Both the position numbers and the translations under genes were made by a program. From Actinacidiphila oryziradicis (GTDB lineage Bacteria; Actinomycetota; Actinomycetes; Streptomycetales; Streptomycetaceae), in assembly GCF_005047355.1 (NCBI RefSeq), contig NZ_SUMC01000003.1, positions 248,001 to 312,000 of the forward strand: a stretch of 64,000 nt of DNA, read 5' to 3'. Each line of letters opens with the position of its first letter. Position 1 is the stretch's first letter. Below, one piece after another: positions 45,061-53,796 of the stretch. A model generated the notes under the pieces. The model had not been told where the DNA came from. It saw only the letters and a list, made by a program, of their open reading frames with translations, and searched no databases.

Positions 45061-45314
45061 GGCGTCGGCCCCCCGCTTCCCTGCGTCATGGGTCTGGTGG
45101 TATTTCATCCGACTTCATGCGAAATATAGGCCGCCGAAGGTGGCTGGGCCGGGCGTGGCGGGCGCGGCTTGCGCATCTTCGTCCGGACGGCGCATTGCGG
45201 GCGCGCCCGGCGCTGCTTTGTTGTCCGGCGCCGGGCTCATCGGTTCCGTCCTCAAACGCCGGACGGGCTTGATCGGTGCGTTCTCGCCGGGACATCCGGA
45301 TCCCTTTGCAGCAT
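45061..45314. other. Intergenic region upstream of hypA
   Basis: It contains a Streptomyces-type short inverted element (GCCGGACGGGC next to GTCCGGCGCCGGGC) and AT-rich TATATTTCGCATG on the minus strand near 45118, which could hold the hyp operon promoter. No gene is seen. Confidence 0.4.
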
Positions 45315-45346
45315 CTCTTGACGAACACAAGAGTTGATTGAATCAA
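45315..45346. promoter_or_regulatory. Two adjacent inverted repeats, probable MarR operator/promoter
   Basis: CTCTTG and CAAGAG form arms at 45315-45333 around ACGAACA, and TTGATTGAATCAA is a perfect 13-bp palindrome at 45334-45346. A TTGACG -35-like hexamer overlaps the first. They lie 20 bp before the marR remnant. Confidence 0.55.
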
Positions 45347-45365
45347 GCTATGAAGGCGGGCGTAG

Positions 45366-45830
45366 ATGGCGGGAGACAGCCGCGAGAGACTCCTGAGGAC
45401 GGGTTCTTCCTTGCTGGCCACAACGTTCGGAAATCTGCGGCAGGCGTTCGCGCTGCATGTGGGGATCAGCAGGCCTCGGCTCCAGGTGCTGATGCGTCTG
45501 TGGAGGGCCGGCGAGACCAGCCACAGCGATCTGCGGCACCTCTTGTCGCTCGACGGGGCAAGCGTGACGCGCCTCATCAAGGAGTTCGAGGCTGAGGGGC
45601 TGATCACCCGGCGCATCGACCCCGGGGACAATCGCTACACCCTGGCCCGCCTGACACCCGCCGGTGAGCAAGCCGCCGCCGAACCGCGCGGGTCCACCAG
45701 ACCTACCAGGAGCGACTGCTCGACGGCGTCGCAGCGCACGAGCGGGAGGCCGTACTGCGGATCCTCCGGCGCCTGGATACCAATATCAGCGGCATTGCGT
45801 CCCGATCGCGCTGGTCCGGGTCGCCGCCCA
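45366..45830 (+). pseudogene. MarR-family regulator, frameshifted
   Basis: ATG 45366 opens SRERLLRTGSSLLATTFGNL. The winged helix is intact to TRRIDPGDNRYTLARLTPAGEQAAAE (about residue 107). At about 45686-45690 a single missing base moves the true continuation (VHQTYQERLLDGVAAHEREAV, then LRILRRLD) into another frame. The in-frame product becomes Arg/Ser/Pro-rich junk. The DNA-binding half might still be made, but the dimerisation helix would be lost. The palindromic operator is intact upstream. Confidence 0.75.
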
Positions 45831-46393
45831 CCGGTACTGGAACAACGGCATCTGACCCAACGGCGAAGGCTGCCCCACACCGAGCCGACCGGTCACCACC
45901 GTGTCGCTCACCACCACCACGCCCGCCGCGCCGACACCTCACGGCTCCTCGCTCCGCCTGCACTGACCCACGAGACACGGTCCGCGCAGGTCGGCACCGG
46001 CCCCGCCTCCACCTAACGTTCCCCACTCCCCGCCTCCCTTGTGATCCGGTCGATCTCGTCCTTCACGCACCGCTGCACCGGCCGTGGCCCGCCACGCCTC
46101 GCAGCCGTCGCCACCCACCGCTCCCATCGGCTGGTCGCGCGATCACCTGCCCACTTACCCCTGCCGCGCCGCCCCCTGACGAACCGCACGCCCGAGGACC
46201 GAGAGGACCTGCCTTTGCCCACGACACCGCCAGCGACCTCGCCGCCGCACCACCCGCCGCAGTCACCCACCCAAGCCGGGGCCGCGACCAGCGTGTCAGG
46301 AGCGGGACAACCCAACACTCCCAACGCCGCTGTTTCCACACGATCGGCATGCGTTCGGCTCTGGTCCGACGCGGACGGGCAGGGTGCGGTCCG
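45831..46393. other. Non-coding, probably decayed sequence
   Basis: No open frame here has family character or normal third-position GC bias. The stretch lies between the broken marR and the patatin remnant and reads as degraded DNA. Confidence 0.45.
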
Positions 46394-46650
46394 ATGACGG
46401 TTGCCTTCGTGCTCCAAGGCGGAGCAGGCCTTGCGGCGGTCCAGGTCGGGATGCTGCAGGCCCTGACCGATGCCGGCATCCGCCCCGACCTCGTCGTCGG
46501 CTCCTCAGCCGGTGCGCTCAACGCCGTCGCTTTCGCCCAGGACCCGACAGCCGATGGGCTTGATCACCTGCAGCGCCTGTGGACCGGCGCCCGGCGTAGC
46601 GACGTGTTCCCCGTGCGCCTGGGCTCCCTGGTCACGGCGGATGGGGGCCT
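46394..46650 (+). pseudogene. Patatin-like phospholipase, N-terminal fragment
   Basis: ATG 46394 begins MTVAFVLQGGAGLAAVQVGM with the Gly-rich oxyanion loop, then VVGSSAGALNAVAFA with the GxSxG nucleophile elbow. Patatins need about 280-300 residues and a later Asp-Gly/Ala motif. Here the homology stops near residue 85, where the sequence joins antisense the 3' end of another broken gene. It is therefore inactive as a lipase. Confidence 0.75.
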
Positions 46651-46654
46651 CGAT

Positions 46655-47314
46655 CTCCACGCCCGCCCGGTCCAGGTCCCCCGTCCACACCGACCCGGCG
46701 TCGATGGAACGGTAATCGAACCAAGAGGTGCCGCGCTTCAGCCATAGCCACGCATGCGCCAGCAGTCCCTGCGGCAAGGAGAAGGTGACCGGCCCGGCAG
46801 CGCTGAGCCGACGGACACCGCGCTCCGAGACTCCGTACAACTCCAGGTCAACTGGTGCACCTCATCGAAGTGCTCACGGGCCGCGGGTTCACCCCGCGAG
46901 ACGTCCCCCAGAGCCCGATTGGAGTCCGCGGCCGCTTTCTGGACGGCTTCAGCCGCTTCAACAATGGGCGTGGGTCCTTCCAGAACGACGACCCGGACAC
47001 AGCGCATGAGCGGATCGAACGCGTCACGCAGGGCGGTGCGGAGCTCCTGGATGCCCGCCAACTCCTCCTGCGGGTCGGCCAGCTGGGCGTAGACGTCGCC
47101 GACTCTCCAGTAGAGCTCGCCTGTGACGTGAGCCTGCTCGATGAGTTCCAGGTACGGTGCGGCGTACCTCCCGGATGCGGCTGTGATGCTGGGCCTGCGC
47201 TGAGGCTTCCGCCTGGACCCTTGCAGCCCGGGGGTTGCCCTGGGTGGTCACCCAGCTCGCCAGCACCGCCATCCCGCCGGTGAAGACCGCGACCCACACC
47301 GTACTGTCCGCCAC
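46655..47314 (-). pseudogene. Uncharacterised membrane-anchored protein, multiply frameshifted
   Basis: The minus strand can be stitched into one protein across three frames. GTG 47314 gives MADSTVWVAVFTGGMAVLASW, a membrane anchor, up to HHSRIRE. After a shift near 47175 it reads RYAAPYLELIEQAHVTGELY, then RVGDVYAQLADPQEELAGI. After a second shift near 46860 it reads VDLELYGVSERGVRRLSAAG and LLAHAWLWLKRGTSWFDYRS. The C terminus merges with the patatin fragment on the other strand. The family is not recognised. It is certainly not expressed as one chain. Confidence 0.6.
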
Positions 47315-47884
47315 ACGCCCCAGTGTCGTCGAGCAGCCTTCCTGCTGTCGAGAAGACCTCCGGCTGCCGAAGCCCGCCCCGATACCTGTCAGTCGAGCAC
47401 TCCGCCGTGGGCAGATGACAGGAAGCCGCCCTGCCGCAGGCCCTCGGTCCCATGCCGCGGAGGCCCTCAGACCCGCGGGCAAGCACCTGAGATCGGGTAT
47501 TGACGGCCTCATACTCCATGCCGCGTGCCCGGCCGGCTTCCTCGGGCGCGCCCAAGCTGAGCGATGAGGGCGACCAGATTGTCTTGCGTGGCCAATTGCA
47601 CCTGACCGAAGACGCCCTACGGCCGGTTCGAGCTCGACATGACCTCCCACCTCGATCTCGCCGCCGCGGCGGCCATCGTGCCTGGCCTTCGTACGGCGCC
47701 TGATCCTGTTCGTGCCTCGGTCACCTCCCGTGGCGGAGAGGGCTGAATGGGCAGATGGGCGCGGCGCATCCCCCGTAAGAGCTACAGGAGCTGTCCATCC
47801 GCGGGTGATTCGCGGACGTCAGCGGGTTCCTAGCGTGGTCGTCAGGTCGCCGCCGGTGCGACCACTGCTACAGGGGAGGTCACG
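47315..47884. other. Non-coding stretch in the decayed zone
   Basis: Short open stretches such as LSDEGDQIVLRGQLHL and, in another frame, GRFELDMTSHLDLAAA near 47560-47690 look like scraps of coding sequence, but no gene can be assembled. AGGGGAGG at 47871-47878 belongs to the next gene. Confidence 0.4.
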
Positions 47885-48763
47885 ATGGGCACAATTGCCA
47901 CCGCTCAGCACGACGCAGGCTCCGGCCTGGAGAAAAATCATGACGGCCGGGGCGGCCGTTTCCGCCGGATGGTCCGTTCTCCGCTGGGCTGGATGGTGAC
48001 GGGCATCGTCGGTGTCGGCCTGGTCTCGGATCTGACGGCGACGGCCCCCGGTCCGGTGCCGGTGCTGGGAGCGGCCGTCGCGTTGGCTTTTTACTGGATG
48101 GTCATGCGCCGAGTCGCGCGACGCTCCACGTCGGAGATCGCCCGGCGGGGGGCTGGCCGGGAGGCGCTGCTCGGGGCGGGGGCCGGCTTGGGCTTCATCC
48201 TGGTCTCCGCCCTCTTGATCACCACGTTCGGGGGGTACTCGTTCTCTTGGGCAGGCAACGGTTTCCTTTCGGTCGTATGGTCCGCGGTCATGGTGCAGAT
48301 GGGCGCTGCGGTCACCGAGGAGTTGATGTTCCGTGGTCTGGCCCTGCAGGCATTGGAACAGCGGTGGGGCAGTCGGGTCTCCCTCGTGGCCACCGGGTTG
48401 TTCTTCGGCGTTGCTCACCTGGCCGCTCCGGGAGCCAGTGTGTGGAGTGCGCTGGCGATCGCTCTTGAGGCCGGCATCATGCTGGGGGCCGCGTTCCTGT
48501 GGCGGCGTAGCATCTGGTTCGTCGTGGGTCTGCACTTCGCCTGGAACCTCGCTGAGCAGCTGCTTGGCATCCCGGTCTCCGGGCACGCCCTTGGGGGTCT
48601 GTTCACCGTTGACGTCCATGGCCCGGCCCTGCTGACCGGTGGCGGCTTCGGCTTGGAGACGTCGATCGTGCCCGTCGTCATCGGTGTGCTGCTCGCCGTC
48701 CGGATGTTCGTGCTCGCCCGGCGGAGCGGTGGTCTGCTGCCCCGGCGGCGTGCCCGGCACTGA
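47885..48763 (+). CDS. CPBP-family intramembrane metalloprotease (Abi/CAAX-like)
   Basis: 292 aa with about seven membrane segments. AGGGGAGG gives a strong ribosome-binding site. The conserved motifs are TEELMFRGLALQAL (EExxxR, near residue 140), FFGVAHL (motif 2 His) and LHFAWNLAEQ (HxxxN motif 3), as in glutamic/metal intramembrane proteases of the CPBP group. Substrates are unknown; relatives act in bacteriocin immunity or regulated proteolysis. It lies 26 bp upstream of a histidine kinase gene, so it may be part of that signalling unit. Confidence 0.87.
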   Translation: MGTIATAQHDAGSGLEKNHDGRGGRFRRMVRSPLGWMVTGIVGVGLVSDLTATAPGPVPVLGAAVALAFYWMVMRRVARRSTSEIARRGAGREALLGAGAGLGFILVSALLITTFGGYSFSWAGNGFLSVVWSAVMVQMGAAVTEELMFRGLALQALEQRWGSRVSLVATGLFFGVAHLAAPGASVWSALAIALEAGIMLGAAFLWRRSIWFVVGLHFAWNLAEQLLGIPVSGHALGGLFTVDVHGPALLTGGGFGLETSIVPVVIGVLLAVRMFVLARRSGGLLPRRRARH

Positions 48764-48789
48764 GACAGGCCGACTGGAGGAAAACGGAA

Positions 48790-50022
48790 GTGATGTCTCG
48801 TCAGGCGCCCTGGTGCTCTCCGCAGCTCCGGGCACCGCTCGACTGGTGGGGGGAGCAGGATGCCTCCCTCAAGGACGGCGTCCTGGCCGTGGTGCTCACC
48901 CTGCTGGCCTTCGTGCCGACCCTGTCGCCTATCGGGGCACAGATCGGTGATCTGCCCGGGCGGTCGGCGGACGCGTTGAGTATCGGGCTGGCTTTGGCCC
49001 AGACCCTGCCGCTGGTGGCCCGCCGTCGGCGGCCCGCAGGGTGTCTGGCTGTCGTGGGGTGCGCGTTCGCCGTGGATCAGGCGCTGGGCTTCGCGACGAC
49101 GTTCGCGAGCATGGGGCTGTATCTGGCGCTGTATTCGGCCGGGGCCCATCAGGTCCGCTTCCGCTATGGTGCGGCGGCCGTGGGGAGTGCGGGCTATGCC
49201 GTCCTGGCCGTCGTCCTGCACCACCTCGGCTCACCGCAGGGGATCCCGGACTATCTCGCGTTCTATCTGGCTCTGGCCGCCGTCTGGCTGGTGGGGAGTA
49301 TCGTGCGCATGCGGCGGGTGGAAGAGGCGGAGCGGCGGAGGCTGGCCTCCGAGGTGGCCACGGCCGCCGAGCGGGCACGGATTGCCCGCGAGTTGCACGA
49401 CGTGGTCACCCACCACGTGACGGCCATGGTGGTCCAGGCGGACGCGGCACAGGTCCTACTCACGTCCGGGCCGGAACGGGCCGGCGAGGGACTGGCGGCC
49501 GTCAGCGACACCGGCCGACGAGCGCTGACGGAGCTGCGATATCTGCTCGGCGTGCTAGAGGCGACCGGCGAGTCCGCGGCCGCCGACCCGGCGCGCGCGG
49601 ACCGGGCACCCACCCTGGGACGCGTGGGAGACCTCGTCGAGCAGGCCCGCAGGTCAGGCCAGCCGGTCGAGTTTAGCGAGCAGGGTGAGCGGCGCCCGCA
49701 GTCCGTGGACGTGGAGCTGGCCGCGTACCGCGTGGTCCAGGAAGCGCTCACCAACGCGATGAAGCACGCGGCCGGGCAGCAGACACGGGTCCTTCTCCGG
49801 CACGGCGAGCAGCGCATCGAGATCTCGGTGACCACCGACGGGCCCATGGCCTCCACCCAGGCCGCACCCCTCGCGCGAAAGTCGGGCCCGGAGGGCGGAC
49901 GAGGACTGGCAGGGCTGCGTGCACGGGTGCGGATGCTCGATGGTGAACTGGAGGCCAGTCCCCGGGCCGACGGCGGGTTCGAGGTCCGCGCCACGATTCC
50001 ATCCAAGCCCGTTCAGGAGTGA
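48790..50022 (+). CDS. Sensor histidine kinase (NarL/HisKA_3 class)
   Basis: 410 aa from GTG 48790, with GGAGG 9 bp upstream; ATG 48793 is possible. Four or five N-terminal membrane segments (residues about 28-175) have almost no extracellular loops, so the sensor is probably intramembrane. The HisKA_3 box ARELHDVVTHHVTAMVVQAD carries the phospho-accepting His. The N box is QEALTNAMKHA, and GGRGLAGLRARVRML is the G box. It should phosphorylate the response regulator encoded 4 bp downstream. The upstream CPBP protease may share the operon. Confidence 0.9.
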   Translation: MMSRQAPWCSPQLRAPLDWWGEQDASLKDGVLAVVLTLLAFVPTLSPIGAQIGDLPGRSADALSIGLALAQTLPLVARRRRPAGCLAVVGCAFAVDQALGFATTFASMGLYLALYSAGAHQVRFRYGAAAVGSAGYAVLAVVLHHLGSPQGIPDYLAFYLALAAVWLVGSIVRMRRVEEAERRRLASEVATAAERARIARELHDVVTHHVTAMVVQADAAQVLLTSGPERAGEGLAAVSDTGRRALTELRYLLGVLEATGESAAADPARADRAPTLGRVGDLVEQARRSGQPVEFSEQGERRPQSVDVELAAYRVVQEALTNAMKHAAGQQTRVLLRHGEQRIEISVTTDGPMASTQAAPLARKSGPEGGRGLAGLRARVRMLDGELEASPRADGGFEVRATIPSKPVQE

Positions 50023-50026
50023 CCCC

Positions 50027-50719
50027 GTGAGTGATGCGCCGCAACCGATCCGTGTGCTCGTCTGCGACGACCAGGCACTGGTGCGGACGGGCTACGTCAC
50101 CATCTTCTCCGCGCAGCCCGACATAGAGGTCGTCGGCGAGGCCGAGAACGGGCACGCGGCGGTTCAGGCCGCGCGGCGGCTGTGCCCCCACGTCGTCGTG
50201 ATGGACATCCGGATGCCCCTGCTCGACGGTATCCAGGCGACCCGGCAACTGGCCGGTCCCGATGCCGAGGCACCGCCGAAGGTGCTGGTCGTCACCACGT
50301 TCAACGTCGACGCCTACGTGTATGACGCACTGCGGGCCGGAGCCAGCGGCTTCCTCCTCAAGGACGCGCCTCCGGCGGAACTGGTGAACGGCATCCGGAC
50401 GGTCGCCCGGGGCGAGGCACTACTGGCACCCGCAGTCACCCGCCACCTCATCGGCCACTTCGCCGAACACCTGCGGCCGGCCGAGACCTCCCGGCCGGCC
50501 AAGGAGGACGTGGCGCACGCGCTGACACCCCGCGAACTGGAGGTGCTCCGGCAGATCGCCGAGGGGCTGTCGAATGCGGAGATCGCCGCAGAGCTGTTCA
50601 TCACCCCCGAGACGGTCAAGACCTATGTGTCGCGGATCCTGGCGAAACTCGGCCTGCGCGACCGGGTCCAAGCGGTCGTCCTCGCGTACCGGGTGGGGCT
50701 CGTGTCCGGCACGTTGTGA
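50027..50719 (+). CDS. Response regulator, NarL/FixJ family
   Basis: 230 aa from GTG 50027, 4 bp after the kinase stop, with CAGGAG overlapping the kinase 3' end. The receiver domain has the acidic pair DD14-15, the phospho-acceptor D60 in VVVMDIRMP, Thr in VVTTFN and Lys in LLKDAPP. The LuxR-type HTH spans about residues 165-222 (LTPRELEVLRQIAEGLSN, VKTYVSRILAKLGLRDR). It is a typical cognate partner of the upstream kinase. Targets are unknown; the CPBP gene is a reasonable candidate. Confidence 0.92.
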   Translation: MSDAPQPIRVLVCDDQALVRTGYVTIFSAQPDIEVVGEAENGHAAVQAARRLCPHVVVMDIRMPLLDGIQATRQLAGPDAEAPPKVLVVTTFNVDAYVYDALRAGASGFLLKDAPPAELVNGIRTVARGEALLAPAVTRHLIGHFAEHLRPAETSRPAKEDVAHALTPRELEVLRQIAEGLSNAEIAAELFITPETVKTYVSRILAKLGLRDRVQAVVLAYRVGLVSGTL

Positions 50720-50744
50720 ATCATCGCCGCACGCGCGAACACTC

Positions 50745-50763
50745 TCACAACGACCGGTTGTGA
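50745..50763. terminator. Short hairpin after the response regulator
   Basis: TCACAAC (50745-50751) and GTTGTGA (50757-50763) form perfect 7-bp arms around GACCG. The same heptamer occurs again in the stop-codon region (50713-50719, GTTGTGA) and near 50824, so it could be a protein-binding motif instead. Confidence 0.4.
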
Positions 50764-50895
50764 CAGTCGCCGTGGCCGGTCGGTTCCTCCAGCGTTCTCC
50801 CAGGTCGGTGCTCGCGAAAGTCCTCTCACAACCTTCGGGTTTTGAGAAGCGGTTGGGAGAGGACCTCGGATGTTCCGGAAACTTCGGGGCACCTC

Positions 50896-51133
50896 ATGTC
50901 TTCGGGCGGGACCATTGCCGCATGGTTGTCCGCGTTCGCCGCGCCTGGACAAGTGCTGGCCGCGGTCTACGAGGACGCGGTGACCAGGCCGCTGGCGACG
51001 TCGACCTTCACGGTACTCACCGACCCAGCAGTGCTGCCGATGCTGGTCGGCTTGGCCAAAGCGCGCCTGGGCGGGGCGGATGTTCCTCGCGGTCCCGCTG
51101 TTCGTCGCCTCGGCGACCAAGCCCTGAGCCGCT
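50896..51133 (+). pseudogene. Small uncharacterised protein, probably frameshifted
   Basis: ATG 50896 reads SSGGTIAAWLSAFAAPGQVL, then LPMLVGLAKARLGG, with good codon use. At about 51080 a better continuation, RMFLAVPLFVASATKP followed by TGA at 51131-51133, lies in another frame. I do not recognise the family. Confidence 0.35.
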
Positions 51134-51188
51134 TGCGGGCCGTCAGTGCGCGAAGGCCGGCCCCTGGTCAGGATCCGATCGCGGGCCT

Positions 51189-51277
51189 CGGCCGGGGCGG
51201 TCGCGGTTGGTGCCGGTGAGCCCTTGGTCGAGGTAGATGCGGTCCTCGGCCACGCCCAGAGCGAGCAGGATCTCACG
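51189..51277 (-). pseudogene. Serine recombinase (resolvase) fragment
   Basis: About 29 codons on the minus strand read REILLALGVAEDRIYLDQGL then TGTNRDRPG. This is the characteristic segment of Tn3-type resolvases/invertases just before the helix with the conserved Arg residues. Both ends are lost. It is a trace of a transposon or integron-like element. Confidence 0.6.
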
Positions 51278-51405
51278 CCGCCCTTACAGACGCCTGCCGG
51301 GAACTTCCGATGTCGTGGCTGGGTCGGGTTCGCGCTGGCTGCGGGGTTCGGTCAGATCTTCGGGTGGGTCCCTCGCGTAGTGGCCGTGTCCTTCCACCGG
51401 CGCGT

Positions 51406-52599
51406 TCATGTGGTGTGGGGTCGCTCGTTGCGGAACAGGGGAACGGCGAACGCGGCGGCCAGCACGGCGGCCGAGCCGAAGACGCTGAGTGCGGTGGGGA
51501 ACCCGGCGGGCAGCAGGACCGCGAAGAGGAGGCTGCCCAGCCCCAGGCCGGCGAACAGGGTGAACACGTTGAGGCCCATCGCTTGGCCGCGGTGGCCGGG
51601 CAGGTCGGTGACGATGCCGCCGAGCGGTGGTTGGGTCATGTCGTAACCCAGGGAGAGGGCGACGATGGCGGCTTGCACGGCGGGCCGGGGCAGCGGTGTG
51701 GCCAGCAGGAGAGCGCAGGCCGCAGTGATGGCGACGCCGGCGGGGATGATGCGGGCGCGGCCGTAGCGGTCGGCGAGGTGGCCGATGACCGGGCCGAGCA
51801 GGAAGCCGGGGATGCCGTAGCCGAGCAGCGCCAGCCCGATGCTGTGCTCGCCGAGCCCGAACCGCTGGGTCAGGTAGAGCCCCAGCCAGGTGTAGATCCC
51901 GGACTGCAGCACCGCGTTGATCAGCACGTAGCTGTAGGTGCGTCGCCCGCGCGCGTTGCGCAGCAGCGACGCGTACCCCGTGGCCACGGCGCGCAGGGGG
52001 GGCACCGCGGCGGGCCGTGGTGTCTTGGGAATCAGCCGGGTTGCGGCGGCGAGGACGAGCAGTGCCAGTCCGCCCGCGCTGGCGGCCAGGAAGGGCCCGG
52101 GCCAGCCGATGAGGGGTTCGAGCAGCGCCCCGCCGGCGGCGCCTGCCGCGATTCCTCCGGCCATTCCGCCGAACAGCCAGCCCAAGGCTCGGCCTCGCTT
52201 GTGGAACGGGAACGCGTCGCCGATCAGGGTCAGCGAGATCGGCACTACACCGCTGGCCCCGATGGCGGTGACCAGCCGCATTCCGACGAAGGTGCCCGTG
52301 TTGCCGGTGAACGCGGTGGCCGCGGTGAGTACGGTGAACGCCACGAGGGATGCGATGATCAGCGGTCGGCGCCCGAGCCGGTCGGACAGCGGGCCCCATA
52401 CCAGGGTCATCGCCCCGTAGGGGATCAGGTAGGCCGGTACCGCCAGGCCGACCACGCCGGGCGTGGTGTGGAAGACCTTCGCCAGCTGCGGCAGGATCGG
52501 CGCGATCATGAATGCCTGCGCGAAGATCACGAACGCGGTTGCGGTCAGGAGCGGCAGCAGCCCTCGCCGGGCAGCGGGTGGGGCCGGTTGGTCGGACAT
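51406..52599 (-). CDS. MFS transporter (DHA1-like drug/metabolite efflux)
   Basis: 397 aa, 12 membrane segments. PLSDRLGRRPLIIAS in loop 2-3 is the MFS signature, and GHLADRYGRARII is its second-half equivalent in loop 8-9. MRLVTAIGASGVVPISLTLIGDAFP (TM4/5 region; landmark only) fits DHA1 exporters. GAGGAAGAGGAA precedes the ATG. The gene is complete although it sits among remnants. It has no regulator next to it. Confidence 0.88.
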   Translation of the reverse strand: MSDQPAPPAARRGLLPLLTATAFVIFAQAFMIAPILPQLAKVFHTTPGVVGLAVPAYLIPYGAMTLVWGPLSDRLGRRPLIIASLVAFTVLTAATAFTGNTGTFVGMRLVTAIGASGVVPISLTLIGDAFPFHKRGRALGWLFGGMAGGIAAGAAGGALLEPLIGWPGPFLAASAGGLALLVLAAATRLIPKTPRPAAVPPLRAVATGYASLLRNARGRRTYSYVLINAVLQSGIYTWLGLYLTQRFGLGEHSIGLALLGYGIPGFLLGPVIGHLADRYGRARIIPAGVAITAACALLLATPLPRPAVQAAIVALSLGYDMTQPPLGGIVTDLPGHRGQAMGLNVFTLFAGLGLGSLLFAVLLPAGFPTALSVFGSAAVLAAAFAVPLFRNERPHTT

Positions 52600-52968
52600 G
52601 TGTTCCTCTTCCTCTTCCTCGCTCTTGCTCCCGCCGCCGTGCCGGGGGCGGCGGGCGTGCCGGTATCCCTCGGTCAGGGCTGCGGGGGGCGATGGGCTGC
52701 CGGGACGTTGATCGCAGGCCGCGCGGCAGGCCCGCCGTCAGGGCTGCTCCGGCCGCCCAGGCCGCCAATGGAGACGGCGCGGCCGGAGAAGTAAGCAGTT
52801 CCTCGTTTTCGTTAGAGCTAGCCACAGGCATCACGCCGGTGGATCAAGGCGTAGACGGCGGCGATGCCCGCGGCATCCGCCAGCAGCCCGCCAGTGGTCA
52901 GGGAGATCAGGCGACCGAGCCGCCGATATCAGGTGCTTCCTCCGTGATTTTCATCACGCGGATCATGG
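52600..52968. other. Intergenic stretch before the IS3 remnant
   Basis: A CT-rich run (CCTCTTCCTCTTCCTCGCTC) forms the purine-rich leader of the MFS gene on the minus strand. A weak GC hairpin follows near 52632. No gene is seen. Confidence 0.45.
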
Positions 52969-53309
52969 TTGTCATACACGTCGATCAAGCTCACAACCCG
53001 GCTGCTCCGGGCGGAAATTGAAGCTTCCATGGGGCCGGTGGGCGACTCGTATGACAACGCCCTTGCCGGGAACCTGTGGATGCTGATCAAGACCGAGTGC
53101 GTCCGGGGCCGCACCTTCGCCACCCAGGGCGAAGCGAACCTGGCGCTGTTCGAGTACTTCGACGGCTTCTACAACAGCCGGCGCATCCAGAAGCAGCTCG
53201 GCTTCCTTAAGCCCCATCGAGTTCGAGGAGAAGTACTACGCTGACCAGGCGATGGCCGAACAAGCGAACTTCAACCACCGTCAACCCCTTCTGACCAGCT
53301 GTTCAGCAC
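52969..53309 (+). mobile_element. IS3-family transposase OrfB, C-terminal remnant with frameshift
   Basis: The first frame reads EASMGPVGDSYDNALAGN, then LWMLIKTECVRGRTFAT and FEYFDGFYNSRRIQKQLG, the C-terminal third of an IS3/IS150-type DDE integrase domain with its last catalytic-region residues. At about 53205 the normal ending (PIEFEEKYYADQAMAEQANF) continues in another frame. Everything upstream of this part is missing. It is an inactive fragment. Confidence 0.85.
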
Positions 53310-53352
53310 CTCCCGCACAACGGGGGAACCTCACCTCCCGAACGGCCGTCCC

Positions 53353-53775
53353 GGTCAGGAGGGCCTGGTCGAGGCGCGAGCCGCGCGGCACGGCGGTCAG
53401 CTGCCTCCGTACCAGGTGTGCAGCCAGCCGGTCATCTGGGTGATCTCGCCGGTCTGGCTGGCGACGATCTGCCGAGCCAGAGCGGTCAGCTGCGGGTGGT
53501 CGGCACGGCCGGCCACGGTACGTGCCTCGATGACGGCCATCTTGTGGTGCGCGATCATCCCGGTCAGGAACGCCTGGTCGAAGCGGGAGCCGCGCGGCAC
53601 GGTGGCCAGCTGCTTGGTCATGGTGTTCATCTCGGTGCCCATGGTGGCGCTCAGCCGCCTCACACCGGCGGGGGCGCGGTGCTGGGCCTGGGCGGGTGTC
53701 ACTCCGTACCAGGTGTGCAGCCAGCCGGTCATCTGGGTGATCTCGCCGGTCTGGCTGGCGATGATCTGCCGAGCC
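53353..53775. repeat. Mosaic internal repeats in the DUF305 remnant
   Basis: 53404-53477 and 53702-53775 differ at one base by eye. 53353-53403 resembles 53571-53621, with about 6 differences in 51. Together they suggest local duplication followed by truncation. Confidence 0.7.
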
Positions 53776-53793
53776 AATGCTTGATCAGTTGCC
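53397..53793 (-). pseudogene. DUF305 protein, N-terminally truncated
   Basis: The minus-strand frame holds ALARQIIASQTGEITQMTGW, then FDQAFLTGMIAHHKMAVIEA and a second ALARQIVASQTGEITQMTGW. DUF305 proteins are exported, helical, ferritin-like and copper/iron-binding, with HHxxA motifs; only the second MIAHH motif is left. The 5' part, with the signal peptide, has been replaced by an ISAs1-like remnant on the other strand. The two helices share a 74-bp, almost identical DNA repeat (53404-53477 and 53702-53775). Confidence 0.72.
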
Positions 53794-53796
53794 CCG

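Larger units (their letters stand above)
50764..51405. other. Decayed stretch between the two-component system and the MFS gene
   Basis: It contains a broken small ORF and a resolvase scrap (annotated separately). No intact gene is seen. Confidence 0.45.

Noticed and set aside
45664..45855. Small plus-strand ORF ending RYWNNGI
   Set aside because: It overlaps the shifted marR continuation, lacks a ribosome-binding site and shows no family.
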